Source: Zygnema cylindricum
Lineage: Eukaryota > Streptophyta > Zygnematophyceae > Zygnematales > Zygnemataceae
Reading direction: 5' to 3'
DNA: 53,007 nucleotides
Assembly: GCA_037447655.1 (NCBI GenBank)
Contig: JBBHKE010002834.1
Coordinates: 299,256-352,262 of the forward strand
In this document: piece by piece, positions 10,881 through 29,480 of the stretch
How the letters are laid out: each line of letters begins with the position of its first letter
How positions within the stretch are numbered: position 1 is the stretch's first letter
The notes under the pieces: model-generated
Told to the model about the DNA's origin: nothing
Databases searched by the model: none
The model's input: the letters and a program-made list of their open reading frames with translations, nothing else
Made by a program: the position numbers and the translations under genes

Positions 10881-12110
10881 GTAAGATCAAGATTTTTTTT
10901 TTTGCTTTTTTTTTTCCATTTTATTAAAGTGGAATTTTACGAATTCATTTTTGTGTTTTTTTTTTCTTTCTTTTTAATTTTCTAATTATTTTTTTGTTGA
11001 AGTTTAAATTTTGAATTTTGAATTTTGAGTTTTGAATCGTTAAATTTCAATTTGAGGATTTGGATTTTAAAATTTTCCGTTCACAAATTCCTAAATATTT
11101 TGTGGTGGGCGTTTTGTTTGGAGGGAAAAGGACGAAATTCCGAATGTTGTTGCCGACAAAGCACTCCGTTTCTTTCTCCGAAAAGGAATCCGAGGCACAA
11201 AATAAACTTTAAAAATGTAAACAGAATTGACAATATTCAAGAAGGGAAAATAAAAATAGGAAAAGACAATATTCGATAAAAAAGAAACAAATAGAAGTCG
11301 ACAATCTCCGATTGGATTGCATTTTCTTCGTTTTCTTTCAGCAAGTTAACTTAAGGGTCAAGTTTGGAAATGTGTGGTTTTTTTTTTTTTTTTAATCCGA
11401 TTTCTCCGAAATGTGCAAATGTCAATTTTGTAAATTGAATTTGAAAATTCTCGCTTTCCCCTTTTATAAGTTAGGAAATAATAAGGTCACTGGTCGCACA
11501 TCAAAGGTCAAGTGACGTCAGCAAATAGGGGAGGAAATTACGACCATCATTTCAGGTTGACACCTGGCGGGGATCCGAAATAATCGAGCGGGCAGCAAAC
11601 TAGTCCAAATAAATTGGAAAAAGGAAATATTCGTATGAACAATGACTGGCTAACCATCCGATTATGCACATCCGACGGACACAATTAAACGCAAGAATAG
11701 TTTATGGACCACCATGACGTCACTTACCATGTCGGATATGGAACACAATGTCGATGCTCATTTCTGTAGATAATAGGTTAGTCTTTTGTGTATTAGTTTT
11801 TAGTGTGTACAGTCCTAGGTTAATGATTCAGGTAGAATATTGAGGATTGTCCATACTCAAGTACAGTACAGTGACATAGTGTTCTGATTGGTGTGTTTGT
11901 CTTTGTGAGAGGTATATTAAGACTTAGACAAAAATCTGTTGACATCGACTTTTTTGGTAAAAGCTGAAATTTTCCCTTTCCCCGAATGTAGCTTCTAAGT
12001 CCTAAATGTAAGTTCGAAACTAGGCCATAAAAGTACACTAGGGTTCTAGAGAGCCTTACTAAGTTTCTACAATTTTCTAGCCTCTCTATCCCCCTAAGAA
12101 CTATCCATAC
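10881..12110. other. Region after the unknown gene, no firm gene
   Basis: Starts with T-rich intron-like DNA. A TTTCAG acceptor at 11336-11341 is followed by a short open stretch that could be a terminal exon of the upstream gene, ending at a TAA in a poly-T run. From about 11500 the composition becomes GTAC-containing and transposon-like. No protein family could be recognised. Confidence 0.35.
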
Positions 12111-12164
12111 CTTACACAATGCTTCTAGATGTAGAAGGTTCTAAGTACATTTGGTGCAGTCGAC

Positions 12165-12300
12165 GTTCTCCCTCTCCTCCCACTCCCCCTCTCGCTCTCC
12201 TCTCCCTCTCCCTCTCTCTCCCCCTCCCCCTCCTCTTCCCCCTCCCCCTCTCCTCTCCCTCTCCATCTCCCTCTCCATTTCCCCCTCCCCCTCCCCTTCG
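12165..12300. repeat. CT-rich homopyrimidine tract
   Basis: CTCTCCCCCTCC-type repeats on the plus strand, purine-rich on the minus strand. It is one of the few tracts with this polarity. Confidence 0.85.
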
Positions 12301-12344
12301 TCGGAGCCTCACCGGTGCCCCACCGGCACTTGGCCTTGTTACAC

Positions 12345-12515
12345 TCCCCCTAAGTGGGTTTGTTGTTGTCCCGACAACTTTTGCTTCAATGCCTCGATGG
12401 TCGTTTCTTATCAATTCACCCTATGTTGAAGTTGTGTCACCAATTGCTGAAGTTCGGCAATTTTTGGCTGGAACTGTTGATTTCCGGGTGGTGGAGGGTC
12501 GACCACGTGGTGTGG
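12345..12515 (-). pseudogene. Possible retroelement gag-like remnant
   Basis: On the minus strand one frame reads PPPGNQQFQPKIAELQQL then VTQLQHRVN, two stops, then ETTIEALKQKLSGQQQTHLG and a stop. The Gln/Leu heptad-like pattern suggests a broken coiled-coil segment such as the carboxyl end of a retrotransposon gag, but no zinc knuckle, protease or reverse transcriptase is visible nearby. The opposite strand also carries an open frame, which I regard as a shadow. Function is a guess. Confidence 0.3.
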
Positions 12516-12547
12516 AAATTGGCCGTGGAATCTTAACTATCTCTTAG

Positions 12548-14957
12548 GGTGATGGCGCGCCAAGGTAAGTAGCTGCGTGGACGTTTGGCTCGTGGGGCGG
12601 CGTTCTCTATGGGGACGTCTTTTGTTTCGCAGTGGAGGGAGAGATCGGAAAAAGAATGTTCCCAGATGTTCAAATGCGAAGACATACAAAGATTTACAAA
12701 GATATACAAAGATATACAAAGATTCAAGAAGATTCGAAACACATATCGTGACGTGACAAAGTTTTGCAGACGCCCAAATTTTTGAATGGCTGCAGCATCC
12801 TGTACCAAATTGAAGTCTATATGGAGAATACTGGCAAGATCCTCTATATGTTGTTTCCCGGATAAAAACAAAATAAGTGGTACGGCGTAGTACGGAGAGG
12901 TCCGGATTTCTGAAAGCGCAAATGTCGATTTTATATACCGAATTCCAAAATTTTCACTCTCCCATTTCTAAAGTTAGGGAACGACTTATCATCTAAAATG
13001 TGAATAGTCTGGAAATTTGAAGTCTTGCTAATTATATTTTAAGTACATTGTATCCATATAACGACCAAAGATTAATGGACTATATAACAGCAAAATGATA
13101 ATAAAAGTATAAACAAAAAATCGATAATATATGGTAATATCAGTGGAAAATGTATTTGATAGTATTATAAAAACATATTCAAACAGAAAAAAAACGGCAT
13201 GAAAAAAAAGATCGATACAATAGTGAAAAATAATCGATTTTATTGTGGAAGGCATTTGTAACATCATGGAAAATATGTTCGATAAAATCACAAAATGTAT
13301 TACGTAGTGTATCAATACGACGTGGAACAAATTATAATATATGATATCAACGGAAAATGTACCTAATGTCTTGAGAAAAACACATTTCATAATAATATGA
13401 AAATAAAATATTCGGTAATGTCGTGGAACACATTCGTTTTTTTTTTGAGAAAGCATTCGATAATGTAATTATGTTAAATAAACTTACAAAGTGAAACATG
13501 TTCAATGTAAACAACAGGACAACATGGAACAATTATTTCCGCAAAGCGATGATGTGGCAACTTTGACTACACAGCAATTTTTACTCAAAACATGGAAAGA
13601 ATTCGTAAACCATTTTGTTGCATAAAATAGGTTCTTGAGAAGCCTGTAACATGTGCAATTGGGGAAAAAACCAAAAACAAGTCTTGAAAATACACTAATG
13701 ATTAAATCAAAAATTAATAAACGATTGAAAAGGCTGTTTAATTCTGTGGCTGAATTTATCAGTAAAAGTCCATTTCATAATTATTTTTTTTAACTTTTTT
13801 AAAGGACAAGCTTATCTGATTTAATAAAAAGACAAACGCTGGATTAAGTTTTCAACCGGATGTCAAGATTTTGTTTTCAGATTAACATATTTTGGATTTC
13901 CCAATTTTGTAGTGGTGTAACGACAGCCTCTAACCGACAACCGATATGTACCTTTTTTTTATCTACTGATAATTAATATACTGGTTCAATAAACCGGTTA
14001 AAAAATTATCGAGATAAATTTCCAATAAATATTGCGATAAATTTACCAATAAATATCGGGCCAATAATTATTGCAATAACTCAGTACTAATTTTGTACTT
14101 CATTTACATACTGCACTTCCATATCCCGTACAATACATTTCCGTATTCCGTACTGTGGCACAGAATGTATTGTGAACAAAAGGATCTCCCCCCAATTCCA
14201 CCCTAAACATCAGCAATCAATTTTTGTTGGTCCCGGATTTTTGTACCACTTAAAATTATGTCTATTTTTGAATGTTGTAAGGTATCCCACTCTGTAGTAT
14301 ATATATGTATATATACAGTAAATGCAAGCAGAGTACTTTTTTCTATGGACTATTTGTCCAAACTCGCTACAAAAATTATGGATGTATGATTTTCCTTTGC
14401 GATTTTTTTGTCTAACCAACCGACCATGAAAGATAAAATCGTCGAGTTTTTCGGTTTAGCGTTTTTGGGGATTTCTGGGAAACTATTGTCAGATATGTAC
14501 TTTTTCCAAGTTTCAGGTTCCTTAATTTTAGGTCTTTTTGTTCTACGGTAATTACAATTCTTTCTCAGGTATTTTACACGGAAAAAAAAAGGTTCGACCA
14601 CTCTCCACACAAAAACATCAAACACAGAGTAAAAGAAGGTTTACATCTTTCTCTCACAAACTCTCCTTCATTTATAAAAGACAAAAGAGAAATCTCCTTA
14701 TCAGAAGCTCTTAAAATTCACCGAAAAAAGAGAAAATAACATTCCACTACCGCCTTTCCCTCTCTTCCTAGCGTCTTTCACAGAGCCTCCTCCTTCCGTC
14801 CTCTCCCACAAAAACCCACACACAATATACCGTGGACTTTGCGAATTTAGACCTTCATCTATCTCCCTCCTTCCCTCCTACCCACTTCAGCATAGAAAAA
14901 ACTTCACACTCTCACCCAAACTTTTCCAGAGAAGTATTTTGTAGTTTAAGAAGACGT
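12548..14957. other. AT-rich region between a gag-like remnant and RPS9
   Basis: Holds a short ACAAAGATAT tandem run (12685-12725), loose repeats of a GGAAAATGT-containing unit of roughly 60 bases (13130-13500), and a fragment near 13912-14090 whose TAGTGGTGTAACGACAGCC start and ACCGATAT words recall the element at 45613. The last 300 bases are the RPS9 3' flank. No gene was seen. Confidence 0.45.
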
Positions 14958-18794
<3,837 letters not shown>

Positions 18795-18879
18795 GGCTGC
18801 TTGAGAGAGAGCCGGCAGAGAGGGAGCCGCGAGAGAGGGGCCGAAGAGGGGGAGCAAACCTTGAAAGGGGGCATTAGAG

Positions 18880-19960
18880 GGGAGGGGAGCGGATCCTAGA
18901 ATCAATCGGGGCCGTCCGATCGATTGGCAGGAACGCCCGTCACATGTGTGAAATGTTCAGTTTGACTTTGCTGTGGTTTGAGCATCTAATCGCAGCCGTC
19001 CAGTGGGATTGGATTGACCGCGGAGATTGTTCGTTGGGTGTGTGACTGTGGTATTGATGCCCGCGCTGGTGGTGAATCTTTGATCGCAGCCGTCCGATGG
19101 TTTGGCATGACTGCTCAGCCGTCACATGTGCAGAAGCACAGTTTGTGCTCGGTTTATTTTGGACATCTGAGCAGTTGAACAGCAACTTCTATTCATATGC
19201 TCTGAGATTTGTCGTCACATGCGCAATCGGACAGTTCATGCATGTAAGATGGCTTGACCAATCGATTACAGCCGCCCGATCCTAATCCAACGCTGGAGAC
19301 AGATGTTCAGTGTGTGAGTGGCCCGTTATGTCTGTCGGGTCGATGGATATGTAGTCGTCCGATCGGTTTGGCAATACCGTAACACAGAGACTCTGGTCAT
19401 CAAGTGTGAACACGCACCGATAAGCTTACATTTTTTGGATCTTAATATCAGCCGTTCGATCAGTCCACAAGCGGCAAGTGGGCATAGAAACATAGATAGA
19501 ACTACAGTACTGTAGTTACATACGTGAAGGACAGTTCCACTTTCCAACCCTTCCAATTGAATGGCATTTGATAGCCCGCCACGACAAATGTTCGGTCATG
19601 TGTAAACGACTAACGGACAGTTGGTGTTATATTATTTTTTCCCGTTAGCCGTTGGATGATAACACTGCAGTATGGGACGTCTAGTGTGACAGTCACATGT
19701 GCGGAGGAATTGGCAGTTTACCAGAGAATCGCTGTCACGTGCATAATTTTAGCTATTACAGGTACTGGATCCATTGACCTGTAATTTCCATACCTATTTC
19801 GTCCGTCAGATCGGTTATAGAGCTGCGCTTGCCGTCCGATAAAATCTAAGACTACAAATCAGTTTTATAAGGTGGGAGGTCTACTCACGCCGTCCGATCG
19901 GTCCGATTTATCAGTATTAAGTAGAAACTACAAAAGTTAACACCAGCGATCTTGAAATCG
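18880..19960. repeat. Degenerate tandem repeats with GCCGTCCGAT
   Basis: The word CAGCCGTCCGATNGGTTTGG or a variant recurs near 18903, 18985, 19085, 19268, 19352, 19452, 19830 and 19890, with CACATGTG-type words between copies. Spacing of about 80-180 bases and strong decay suggest an old tandem array upstream of RPS9. No protein was found. Confidence 0.6.
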
Positions 19961-19981
19961 CTATACCGTGTTTCACTATTA

Positions 19982-20483
19982 CACCGCGAATCGTAATTAG
20001 AGTAAATTACTCTAATTCGGTCGCTCGAAATTTCGACTCTATCACATCAAATAGAGTAAATGATTCTAATTTTTTCATTATACTATTTAAGGTAAGGTTT
20101 AATTAGCGTTTTTAATTCTAATATATGTTCATTTTAAATAGTGTGGAGTACGGATGATGTCCGTCCGTGCAAAATTGTACTTTTATAACTAAATAAAGTA
20201 CAAATAATGATTTAATACAAGCCATTATCATGTAACTGCGTTTTAACAATCCGCGTAGTGCAAACGTCATAGTGACGATAAACTGTACGTTTTATCAGAT
20301 TCTGTACGAATACCTTATTTACAGTAGAGGATATTAACGTGCCAAATTAGAGTAAACCGCATAAATTAGAGTAAATTCCTTTCTCAAACAGTTCTATCAC
20401 ATAAATTATAATAAATTACTCTAATTATTTTTTTCTCTTTTTTTACTCTAATTTTTTCATTACTCTAATCACGATGCGCGGTG
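19982..20483. mobile_element. Family A TIR element, copy 2
   Basis: TIR CACCGCGAATCGTAATTAG, with TA flanks, 502 bases. It resembles the 501-base copy at 48567-49067 in the opposite orientation, including the shared inner TTAGAGTAAATTACTCTAA palindrome. Confidence 0.85.
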
Positions 20484-20493
20484 TAGTCAGAGG

Positions 20494-21233
20494 CAGAGGT
20501 CGCAAACGGTCAACCGAAACCGTGACCGACCGTTAACCGACCGCCCGCGCTGGATCCGGAACGGATTCGGTGGCCAAATTTTGGGGGTCGGGCGGTTACG
20601 GTCGGTTGACTCACTATAGAAAAAAAAACGGTCAGTTACGGTCGGTCAAACAAAAAACCAAAAAAAAAGAAAAATTTGTACTTTTTTTTCCAACATTATT
20701 GTTCTTTGTACTTTTGGTATTGTGGAAGAACGTGGCATCATGATTAGCGTCGCAAATCTGACACGGTACTAACACTATTCATTTCGCGAATCTTACAAAA
20801 AGATAATCCAACATTCATGTACTTTGTACTCTTTGGCATCGTGGAAGTACGTGACATCATGATTAGCGTCGCAAATCTGACACGGTACTGTAGTAAGCTA
20901 TTTATTTCGCAAATCAAAGGGAACGCGACAAAGCGTCGCAAATCTGACACGGTAGTACAGTATTCATTTCGCAAATCTTAGGGAACGCGACAAATTGTTA
21001 TTATTGGCTTATTCCGTCGTACATTGACTAATTTTGTACTTTTTCGGTTACGGGCGGGCACGGTTAGTCGCGAAAAATCAAGATTCGGTTTTTTTTTTTT
21101 CGTAAACGACGGTCGGTTAACGGTTAACAATTTTGGAGCGTGACAAAACTCGGTCGGGCGTCGGTTACTCAAATTTTGAAAAAAAAAAACGGTCGGTTTC
21201 GGGTATGAAAATTTTTGACTTTTGCGACCTCTG
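20494..21233. mobile_element. hAT-like element, left copy of an inverted pair
   Basis: Starts CAGAGGTCGCAAACGG and ends TTGCGACCTCTG. The 8-base target GTCAGAGG is repeated exactly at 20486-20493 and 21234-21241. The right target overlaps the first six bases of the neighbouring copy, so this copy inserted into the tip of its sibling. Inner part carries tandem units containing GTGTCAGATTTGCGACGC. No transposase frame was seen. Confidence 0.9.
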
Positions 21234-21235
21234 GT

Positions 21236-21985
21236 CAGAGGTCGCAAAAGTCAAAAAAAATCATACCCGAAACCGACCGTTTTTTTTTTTCAAAATTTGA
21301 GTAACCGACGCCCGACCGAGTTTTGTCACGCTCCAAAATTGTTAACCGTTAACCGACCGTCGCTTACGAAAAAAAAAATTAACCGAATCTTGATTTTTCG
21401 CGACTAACCGTGCCCGCCCGTAACCGAAAAAGTACAAAATTAATCAATGTACAATGGATTAAGCCAATAATTACGATTTGTCGCGTTGACTAAGATTTGC
21501 TAAATGAATATTGTACTACCGTGTCAGATTTGCGACGCTTTGTCGCGTTCCCTAATATTTTCGAAATGAATAATGTACTACCGTGTCAGATTTGCGACGC
21601 TTTGTCGCGTTCCCTAATATTTTCGAAATGAATAATGTACTACCGTGTCAGATTTGCGACGCTTTGTTGCGTTCCCTTTGATTTGCGAAATAAATAGCTT
21701 ACTACAGTACCGTGTCAGATTTGCGACGCTAATCATGATGTCACGTACTTCCACGATGCCAAAGAGTACAAAGTACAAGAATGTTGGATTATAGGGACAG
21801 TACAAAATTTTCATTTTTTTGGTTTTTTGGTTGACCGACCGTAACCGACCATTTTTTTTTCCTGGTGAATCAACCGACCGTAACCGCCCGACCCCCAAAA
21901 TTTGGCAACCGAATCCGTTCCGGATCCGGCGCGGGCGGTCGGTTAATGGTCGGTCACGGTTTCGGTTGACCGTTTGCGACCTCTG
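21236..21985. mobile_element. hAT-like element, right copy of an inverted pair
   Basis: CAGAGGTCGCAAAAGTC to GACCGTTTGCGACCTCTG, 750 bases, the inverted counterpart of the left copy along nearly its whole length. Three tandem copies of about 60 bases containing TTTGCGACGCTTTGTCGCG lie at 21520-21720. Its own target duplication is not clear: the left side abuts family A copy 2, the right side lies within a B-type element. Confidence 0.85.
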
Positions 21986-22190
21986 CTATTAGTGTTAACA
22001 ATTTTTTTCACCACTTAAAACATTGCTTCTCTGTGCACACTTGTCCAATTATCACATGGAGACCGCCAATTGGAAGGTGAGAACCTTATCTTTCAATCGC
22101 AACCGTCAGATCCATAATCTGACAAATGTATACGGTGATATGATGTTTTGAGTGACAAAAATAAGATTAACCCTAATACGATACACGGTG
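21986..22190. mobile_element. B-type TIR element, left end cut
   Basis: Begins CTATTAGTGTTAAC and ends CCTAATACGATACACGGTG next to TA. The core CACACTTGTCCAATTATCAC and CAATCGCAACCGTCAGATCC match the copies at 31.7 and 47.8 kb. The outermost left TIR is missing where the hAT-like element adjoins. Confidence 0.75.
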
Positions 22191-22290
22191 TACAGTACAG
22201 TACAGTACCGTACAGTAAAGTACAATATGTTGCATTACATTACAGTACATTACAATACAGTAAAGTACATGTACCGTACAATAATGTACC
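22191..22290. repeat. GTACAGTA-rich stretch
   Basis: A run of about 100 bases made largely of GTACA, CAGTA and CATTACA words. It can form many small hairpins and abuts the B-type element. Confidence 0.6.
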
Positions 22291-22519
22291 GCCCCGAATT
22301 CCTTTTGACTTTCAATAAGAAAAAAGCCGAAAAGGATTCAAAATCCTGAAAACCAAAATATCCGCGTTCACACATAGCAAAAACTTAATAACTTTTTCTC
22401 CCTTAAAAAGTTTCTCAGTACAGTCAGCAAATCCTAACTGCCAAAAATCCTATCGCTCTATCCGCCACCGTAAATCTCAAATCCAGAAAAACTGAAACTC
22501 CTAGATCCAAATCTCTCAC

Positions 22520-23178
22520 ATAGAAACCCTAAATCTCTCTATGCATTACCCCTTTCCACCTCTCCTCTTTTCTAAATCCTGAACCCTAACTGCAATTCTG
22601 AATGTCAAAACCAAAACCAAACCAAAATAGATAAAAAAAGACTGTTAAAATCAAAAAAGGAAATTTAAAATCCTTTAATAATCACTAAAAGTTCATTGAA
22701 ACCCACAGAACTTCAAATAAAAAAAAACTCAAAACCGAAATTCGCGAAACCCTTCAACAGGAAAATCCTAGAAGTCCAAGTTTTAAACTTCAACCCTAAG
22801 ATCTTAAACCCTAAAATAACCCTAACAGTAAAACCTTTCATCTTAAAAAAACCCTAAAATCCTTTAAAACCCTAACGAAAACCTTAGAGTACCCTAAAAA
22901 AAATCTGCACAAAACCTAGAAAACCCTAGGAAACCCTAGAAACCGTAAACAAAACCCTAACAAATCCTATCCTATCCAAACTTCTAACCCTAAAACTCCT
23001 AAAAAACCCTAAAAAGCCCTCAAAAACCCTAAAATCCCTAAAAACCCTAAAAAACCTTAAAAATCCTAAAAAAACCCTTTCAACCCTTGAAAACCCCCTT
23101 AGAAAGTCCCAAAAAACCCCTAAAAACCCTAAAAAACCCTCAAAAAACCCTATAAACCCCTCACAAAACCCTAAAACC
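22520..23178 (+). promoter_or_regulatory. Telo-box-like CCCTAAAA repeats upstream of GSDA
   Basis: From about 22745 up to the start codon the sequence is a dense series of AACCCTAAAA and variants; the start context is AAAACCCTAAAACCATG. In land plants the telo-box AAACCCTAA is a known promoter element of growth-related genes. Whether this stretch is promoter or 5' leader cannot be told, and a purely structural origin is possible. Confidence 0.5.
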
Positions 23179-25680
<2,502 letters not shown>

Positions 25681-26490
25681 TTTGTACCTTTTTTTCTTTT
25701 TTTTTTTTCTTGGGAAGCCGAAAACTATTGCAGGTAGATTTTTGCGAGTAGTGTTTTTCTTGTCTTTCATTTTGCGGTACAATTGCTTTTTTTATTTTTC
25801 TTAAAGGTTCTTAGTGTTTTATTTACCGTCGAAGAATATGTCGTTTGTGACAAAAGTCACAGAAAATGGCATAAGAACGAAAATAGAAAGGAAAAGTAAA
25901 AGGATAAAAAAGGGAAGGAAAAGAGAGGAGAAAAAAAAATGGAGAAAAAAACGGCAACAATGTAGAAAAATACAAAAAAAATTAATACACATTTCACTAT
26001 CAAAAAATTGTGTTTACTTAGAAGTAAATATTCAATGTTTGAAATTTGATTTAATTAACTGTTGTTTAATTAGACACACTAATTTTCGTTGCAAGGAACA
26101 ACTACTGTGAGTAGTGAATAATATGTATTTTTTTCCTTTTCTTCTTTCTTAATTTTTAGTACTTGGAGTTAATACATAATTTTCTTGTAATACACTGGAT
26201 GGAAATTTCTTATTTCAATTTTACTTGACGTCAATTTTTTCTTTTTTTCTTTATGCATTTTGAATTGAACATCGACAATTGGTAACTTAAGTCAGAAAAT
26301 TGATCGTTAAACTTTAAAAGTTGAAATTGAAAATTGAATTTTGACAGAAAAAAAATATATGTTATTTTAAGATTGGAGAAAATCCATGAGTTAAACGGGT
26401 GTTCGATTGCAAGGATTGTCTTTAAATCTTCAATTATAAATGATTAAATTATTCATTGGTATTAGGGTTCTTCAGTATTAGTTTTCCTAC
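25681..26490. other. GSDA 3' flank, AT-rich, no gene seen
   Basis: T-rich then A-rich DNA following the GSDA stop. An open stretch at 25814-26110 is lysine-rich low-complexity translation and does not resemble a protein. Polyadenylation signals cannot be singled out in such AT-rich DNA. Confidence 0.45.
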
Positions 26491-27855
26491 AGGTGCAGTT
26501 TCAGTTCCAGTTTTTGCTCCAGTTTCTGTTTTTGTTTAAGTTGCGGTTTAAGTTGCAGTTCCTGTCTGTTTTGGTTTCGGTTTCAGTTACAGTTTCTGTT
26601 CCATTTTTTTCCAGTTTCAGTTACAGTTCACTCAGTTCCAGTTCTGGTTCCAGTTTTGGGAGTTTAAGGTCCTGTTCCAGTTTTAGTTTCAGTTTCAGTT
26701 TCTCCTTCAGTCTCAGTTTCTGTTCAGTTTCATTTTAATTTTCAATTTGAGTTCCTGTCTTTATTCCAGTTTCTGTATCAGTTCAGTTTTTGTTTCAGTT
26801 TTGTTTTTCTCTGTTTTTGTTTCAATTTCAGTTCCAGTTCCAGTTCCAGTTCCTGGCTCAGTTCCAGTTCTTTCATTGCAGTGTCAGTTTTAGTTGCAGT
26901 TTCTGTTTCTGCTTTTGTTTCAGTTTCAGTTGCGGTTTCTGTTCCAGTTTTTGTTTCTGTTTCAGCATCACTTTTTGTTTCAGTTCAGTCTCTCTTCTAG
27001 TTTCAGTTTCTGTTCAGTCTTAGTTTGTGTTGCTATTGCACTTTTGTTTCAGTTTCAGTTTCAGTTTATGTTCCAGTGCAGTTTCAGTGTTTCAGCTTCA
27101 GTCTAGTTTTGTTTCAGTTTCAAATTTTTTGTTTTAGTTCCAGTTCCTGTTTCCGTTTCAGTTTTTCCTGCTGTCTCAGTTTCTGTTTCAGTATTTGTAT
27201 AGTTGCAGTTTTATTTTTTGTCTCAGCTGCTGTTTCTCTGCATCAGTTTTATTTTACAGTTTTTGTTCAAGTTTCAGTTTCTGCTTCAGATTCAGTTTGT
27301 GTTCAGTTTCAGCTTCTTTTCCAGTTACAGTATTTGTTTCAGTATCAGTTCGTCAGTTCTAGTTCCAGTTCCAATTCTCTTTCTTGTTTTGTTCACGAAG
27401 TTTCAGTTTTAGTCCTTTTATTGTTGTTGCTGTTGCTGTTCCTGTTCAGTTTTTGTTTCTGTTTACTTTGCAGTTTCAGTTTCAGTTATGGTTTCAGTTT
27501 CTGTTTTGTTTCAGTTTCAATTGCTGTTTTATTTCCTGTTGCAGTTCCAGTTTCAGTTTCTCTTCAGTTTCACTTATTGTTCAGTTCCTTTTTTTGTTTC
27601 AGTTCCAGTTCTCATTTTAGTTGCAGTAACTGTTGCAGTTGCATTTTTTGTTGAAGTCGCAGTTCCAGTTCCAGTTTTTATTTTGATTAAAGTTGTTGGT
27701 CACTGTGTCAGTTTCTGTTCCAGTTTTTCTTGCCATTTCAGTTCCTGGCCAGTTCCAGTTTTTTGTTCCAGCTGCAGTTTCTTTCGCAGTTCAGTTTTTG
27801 TTTCACTTCCAGTTTCAAAAAAGTTCAATATATGTTTTTGTTCCAGTTTCGGTCG
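26491..27855. repeat. CAGTTY hexamer array, first copy (1.36 kb)
   Basis: A long array of six-base units CAGTTT, CAGTTC and TGTTTC, irregularly mixed (for example TTTCAGTTCCAGTTCCAG). Translations give Phe-Gln or Val-Ser repeats with no biological look. A second array of the same kind and orientation lies at 33125-33890. Confidence 0.95.
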
Positions 27856-29050
27856 TAGTCTTATAGAAAAATTTGAATCGCTAAGACCTAGACTACTATA
27901 ATGTCCTTTCCTGTAATCCGTACGAAGAATAACAGTTTTCGGAACTCAATCTTATCGAACGAAAAGGTACAATTTCAGAGCTCAATCTGCTTACGTAGCA
28001 GCGCGTCAACCTTTCAAATGTAGGCGCGTCAATGAGGAAAAGAAGAAACGCGGAAATGACACACGTTAAAACTACGCAACCAAAAAAACGTTAAGCGCTA
28101 AAACGCACAATGAATGAATCGGATGCCCCAGTACAGCACCCCACTCTTCCCTCCCTCTCCCCCTCCCTCTGTTACTCTTTCTCCCTCTCTCTTTCCCTGT
28201 ACCTTATTTGTTTAGAATCCTCGTATCGTAAATTGTTTCGCTCTTAATAAATTAAATTATTTCCCTCCCCTCCCTCCCCTCTCTCCCTCCCTCCCCCATC
28301 TCACTCCCTCTCTCTTACTCTCCCCTCTCAATGAGTTAAAGTACTAATAAATTCTTCATCTTCTTTTAAAACAAAAAATGAACTTCTTAAGAAAATTATT
28401 ACTAACAACATAAAAAACAAAAACTACAACAAATAAGAAAAATAACATTCAAAAAAAGCAAAAACTGAAAAACATAAACAAAATAACATTTTTTTTTTCT
28501 CTTTTAAAATGTAAAAATTCAACGAGAACAAAAATAAACCGGAAAAAAATCGGAAATTTTTTTCTAAAAAAATTGAAACCAACAAGGAAGCAAATGTTAA
28601 AGGTTCGATTTCGTAAAAATATTTGAAATAGAAGTTTTGTATTTTAAACATTACAAAATCAAAACAACAAAAAAATGACATAAAATTTAGCAAAAACAAG
28701 AAACTGAGATATTAACATCATAAATACTAATAAATTTTGGGCTTAGATTGAGTTAAAGATCGATAACTGCAAGAAAAATAAAACAATTAAAATAATTAGT
28801 GATTTAAGTTGGTAACTTTATTTGGAACAAAATCTTGTAATGGTAGGTTTAAACATTTTTACAACAAAAGGTATTCCAAACTTGGTTGAGTACCGAAAAC
28901 AATAAATTATACTCAAAGAAGAATACTTTATTGGTGTTAAAACTAAAATAATAGACATGAATCTCACAATCTAACCTCTAATACTATAAATACGGCATCA
29001 TCAAATTATTTACGAATAAATAATATATAACCCTGATATAAGCCGGGCCT
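27856..29050. other. Region with CT tracts and AT-rich DNA, no gene seen
   Basis: About 27.9-28.1 kb has more balanced composition with GTAC words; two CT-rich tracts lie at 28140-28195 and 28262-28330; the remainder is A-rich. No protein-like frame was recognised. Confidence 0.45.
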
Positions 29051-29055
29051 ATAAT

Positions 29056-29075
29056 ATATAATATATATATAATAT

Positions 29076-29139
<64 letters not shown>

Positions 29140-29185
29140 TTTATAATATAATATTATATAAACATGTATATATATGTATATATAT
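29056..29185. repeat. AT dinucleotide repeat
   Basis: ATATATAT run with a short GAGAGAGA insert, followed by TGTATATATG words. Confidence 0.9.
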
Positions 29186-29419
29186 CTGTATGTATATATG
29201 TATTGTATATAGTTGTTGGAATTTTTAGGAACAAATTATTTTTTCTGGAAAAAAACACATCATTTTTTTTCTTTTTCTTTGTATAAACACATACATAATT
29301 GCGCAATAATATTTTTTTACCATTTTTTTGGTGCTAAACAATCTATATTATATCATTTTGTACTCGATTACACATACTTCAATCAGATTCAAGAAATTCC
29401 ACAAAAAAATAAACTTAAA

Positions 29420-29480
29420 TGCATAAAAAAAAAAAAAAAAAAAAAAAAAAATAAAAAACAAAAAAAAAAAAAAAAAAAAC
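29420..29480. repeat. Poly-A tract
   Basis: Two long A runs broken by T and C. It could be the tail of a retrocopy, but nothing recognisable precedes it. Confidence 0.6.

Noticed and set aside
12119-12547. A 142-codon plus-strand frame
   Set aside because: Its first half is a CT-repeat translation; the second half lies opposite the more protein-like gag-like remnant and has no recognised motif.
26491-27901. Several Phe-Gln or Val-Ser repeat open frames
   Set aside because: Translations of the CAGTTY hexamer array; no start context, splice pattern or domain.
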